The position numbers were made by a program, and so were the translations under genes. Shown here piece by piece: positions 63,549-64,000 of a stretch of DNA of 64,000 bases. A model generated the notes under the pieces. It was not told the origin of the DNA and did not search any database. It was given only the letters and a program-made list of their open reading frames with translations. This DNA is from JAGVSR01 sp964589785 (GTDB lineage: Bacteria > Pseudomonadota > Alphaproteobacteria > Rhizobiales > Hyphomicrobiaceae), in assembly GCA_964589785.1 (NCBI GenBank), contig CAZPUQ010000004.1, positions 124,001 through 188,000 of the forward strand. Direction: 5' to 3'. Every line of letters starts with the position of its first letter. Positions within the stretch are counted from its first letter, which is position 1.

Positions 63549-64000
63549 GTGCGTCGTATTCGGTGGTGTTGCAGAGGACCGGTTGCCGGGGCCCTTCTGA
63601 TGGCCCTGAGCCTGTCGGCCGCGCCGGCGGAGGCCGGCGGCAAGGCTGCCGCCCTCGTCATCGACGCCAACTCGGGCCGCGTGCTGCACGACAACGCCGG
63701 CTCGGAGCCGCGCCACCCGGCCTCCCTGACCAAGATGATGACGCTCTACCTCACCTTCGAGACCATCGAGGCGGGGCGGCTCAGCTTTTCAAGCTCCATT
63801 CCCGTCAGCGAGCGCGCCGCGGACGCCGCTCCCTCCAAGCTCGGCGTGGACGCCGGCTCCGAGATCGCCTTGCGGGACGCCGTCAAGGCGCTCATCGTCA
63901 AGTCTGCCAACGACATGGCGATCGCCATCGCGGAGAAGATCGCCGGCAGCGAGGACGACTTCGCCCGGCTCATGACGAAGCGGGCGCGCCAGCTCGGCAT
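63549..64000 (+). CDS. D-alanyl-D-alanine carboxypeptidase (penicillin-binding protein, S11 family), N-terminal part cut by the window
   Basis: A rightward frame opens with GTG 63549 (RRIRWCCRGPVAGALLM) and a signal peptide ending PAEA, followed by VIDANSGRVLHDNAG, the SxxK active-site motif ASLTKMMTLYL and the SxN motif SANDMAIAIAEK. These order the catalytic serine, lysine and asparagine as in S11 D,D-carboxypeptidases, which trim peptidoglycan stem peptides. The KTG motif lies beyond the end. About 150 codons are visible. The gene has no downstream stop in the window. Confidence 0.88.
   Translation, partial: MRRIRWCCRGPVAGALLMALSLSAAPAEAGGKAAALVIDANSGRVLHDNAGSEPRHPASLTKMMTLYLTFETIEAGRLSFSSSIPVSERAADAAPSKLGVDAGSEIALRDAVKALIVKSANDMAIAIAEKIAGSEDDFARLMTKRARQLG

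Overview
The window is GC-rich, densely coding bacterial DNA. It most likely comes from a methylotrophic alphaproteobacterium of the order Hyphomicrobiales (Hyphomicrobium/Methylobacterium-like). The main evidence is the block at 1-8331, which encodes tetrahydromethanopterin (H4MPT)-linked formaldehyde oxidation: mptG, mtdB, mch and fae, together with the little-characterised genes that accompany them in methylotrophs (two ATP-grasp proteins, a CitG-like protein, a HisA-like protein and an MfnF-like ASKHA protein). A three-subunit bc1 complex, a HvrA-type H-NS protein, a phasin, a NodB-type deacetylase pair, ClpS-ClpA and biotin-dependent propionyl-CoA carboxylase fit the same group. The species cannot be named from the sequence alone.

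Layout. 1-8331: C1-cofactor and formaldehyde-oxidation cluster. 8459-13542: lipoprotein, Pcm, L,D-transpeptidase, orphan amino-acid-binding protein, DUF2478 protein. 13543-14255: gene-free stretch rich in extragenic palindromes. 14256-20402: patatin lipoprotein, SodB, and a MacAB-like efflux operon whose adaptor carries a CpxP-like insertion. 20688-25488: H-NS-like protein, small proteins, CCA-adding enzyme/DUF6111/NUDIX operon, a possible lytic-transglycosylase-like protein. 25544-35462: pseudoazurin, HemF, two tandem ABC exporters sharing an almost identical 3' tract, TrmL, petABC. 35721-48139: cell-wall and peptidase genes, GST, TPR lipoprotein, a DUF1489/aminotransferase/FAD-oxidoreductase operon, methyltransferases, several unknowns. 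48159-54953: MgtE, two polysaccharide deacetylases, tRNA-Leu(GAG), LipB, a 24-residue lysine-rich micro-ORF, a LysR regulator. 55060-64000: PccA, an internally repeated helical protein, small periplasmic proteins, ClpA/ClpS, a phasin and the start of a D,D-carboxypeptidase cut by the window end.

How the genes work together. Fae condenses formaldehyde with H4MPT, MtdB oxidises methylene-H4MPT and Mch hydrolyses methenyl-H4MPT to formyl-H4MPT. MptG and the associated unknown enzymes probably make the cofactors (H4MPT and a methanofuran-like carrier).

The least expected signal is regulatory. Two well-separated promoters, one in front of the MacAB-like operon and one in front of a small periplasmic protein gene 42 kb away, carry the same operator layout: four hexamers at exact 11-bp steps (two CTGAA[C/T], then two [G/T]TTCAT), 11-12 bp from a -10-like element. 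This looks like an OmpR/PhoB-type response-regulator regulon, perhaps for envelope stress. Other points of interest are the apparent gene conversion between the ABC exporters, the lysine-rich micro-ORF and two families of extragenic palindromes.
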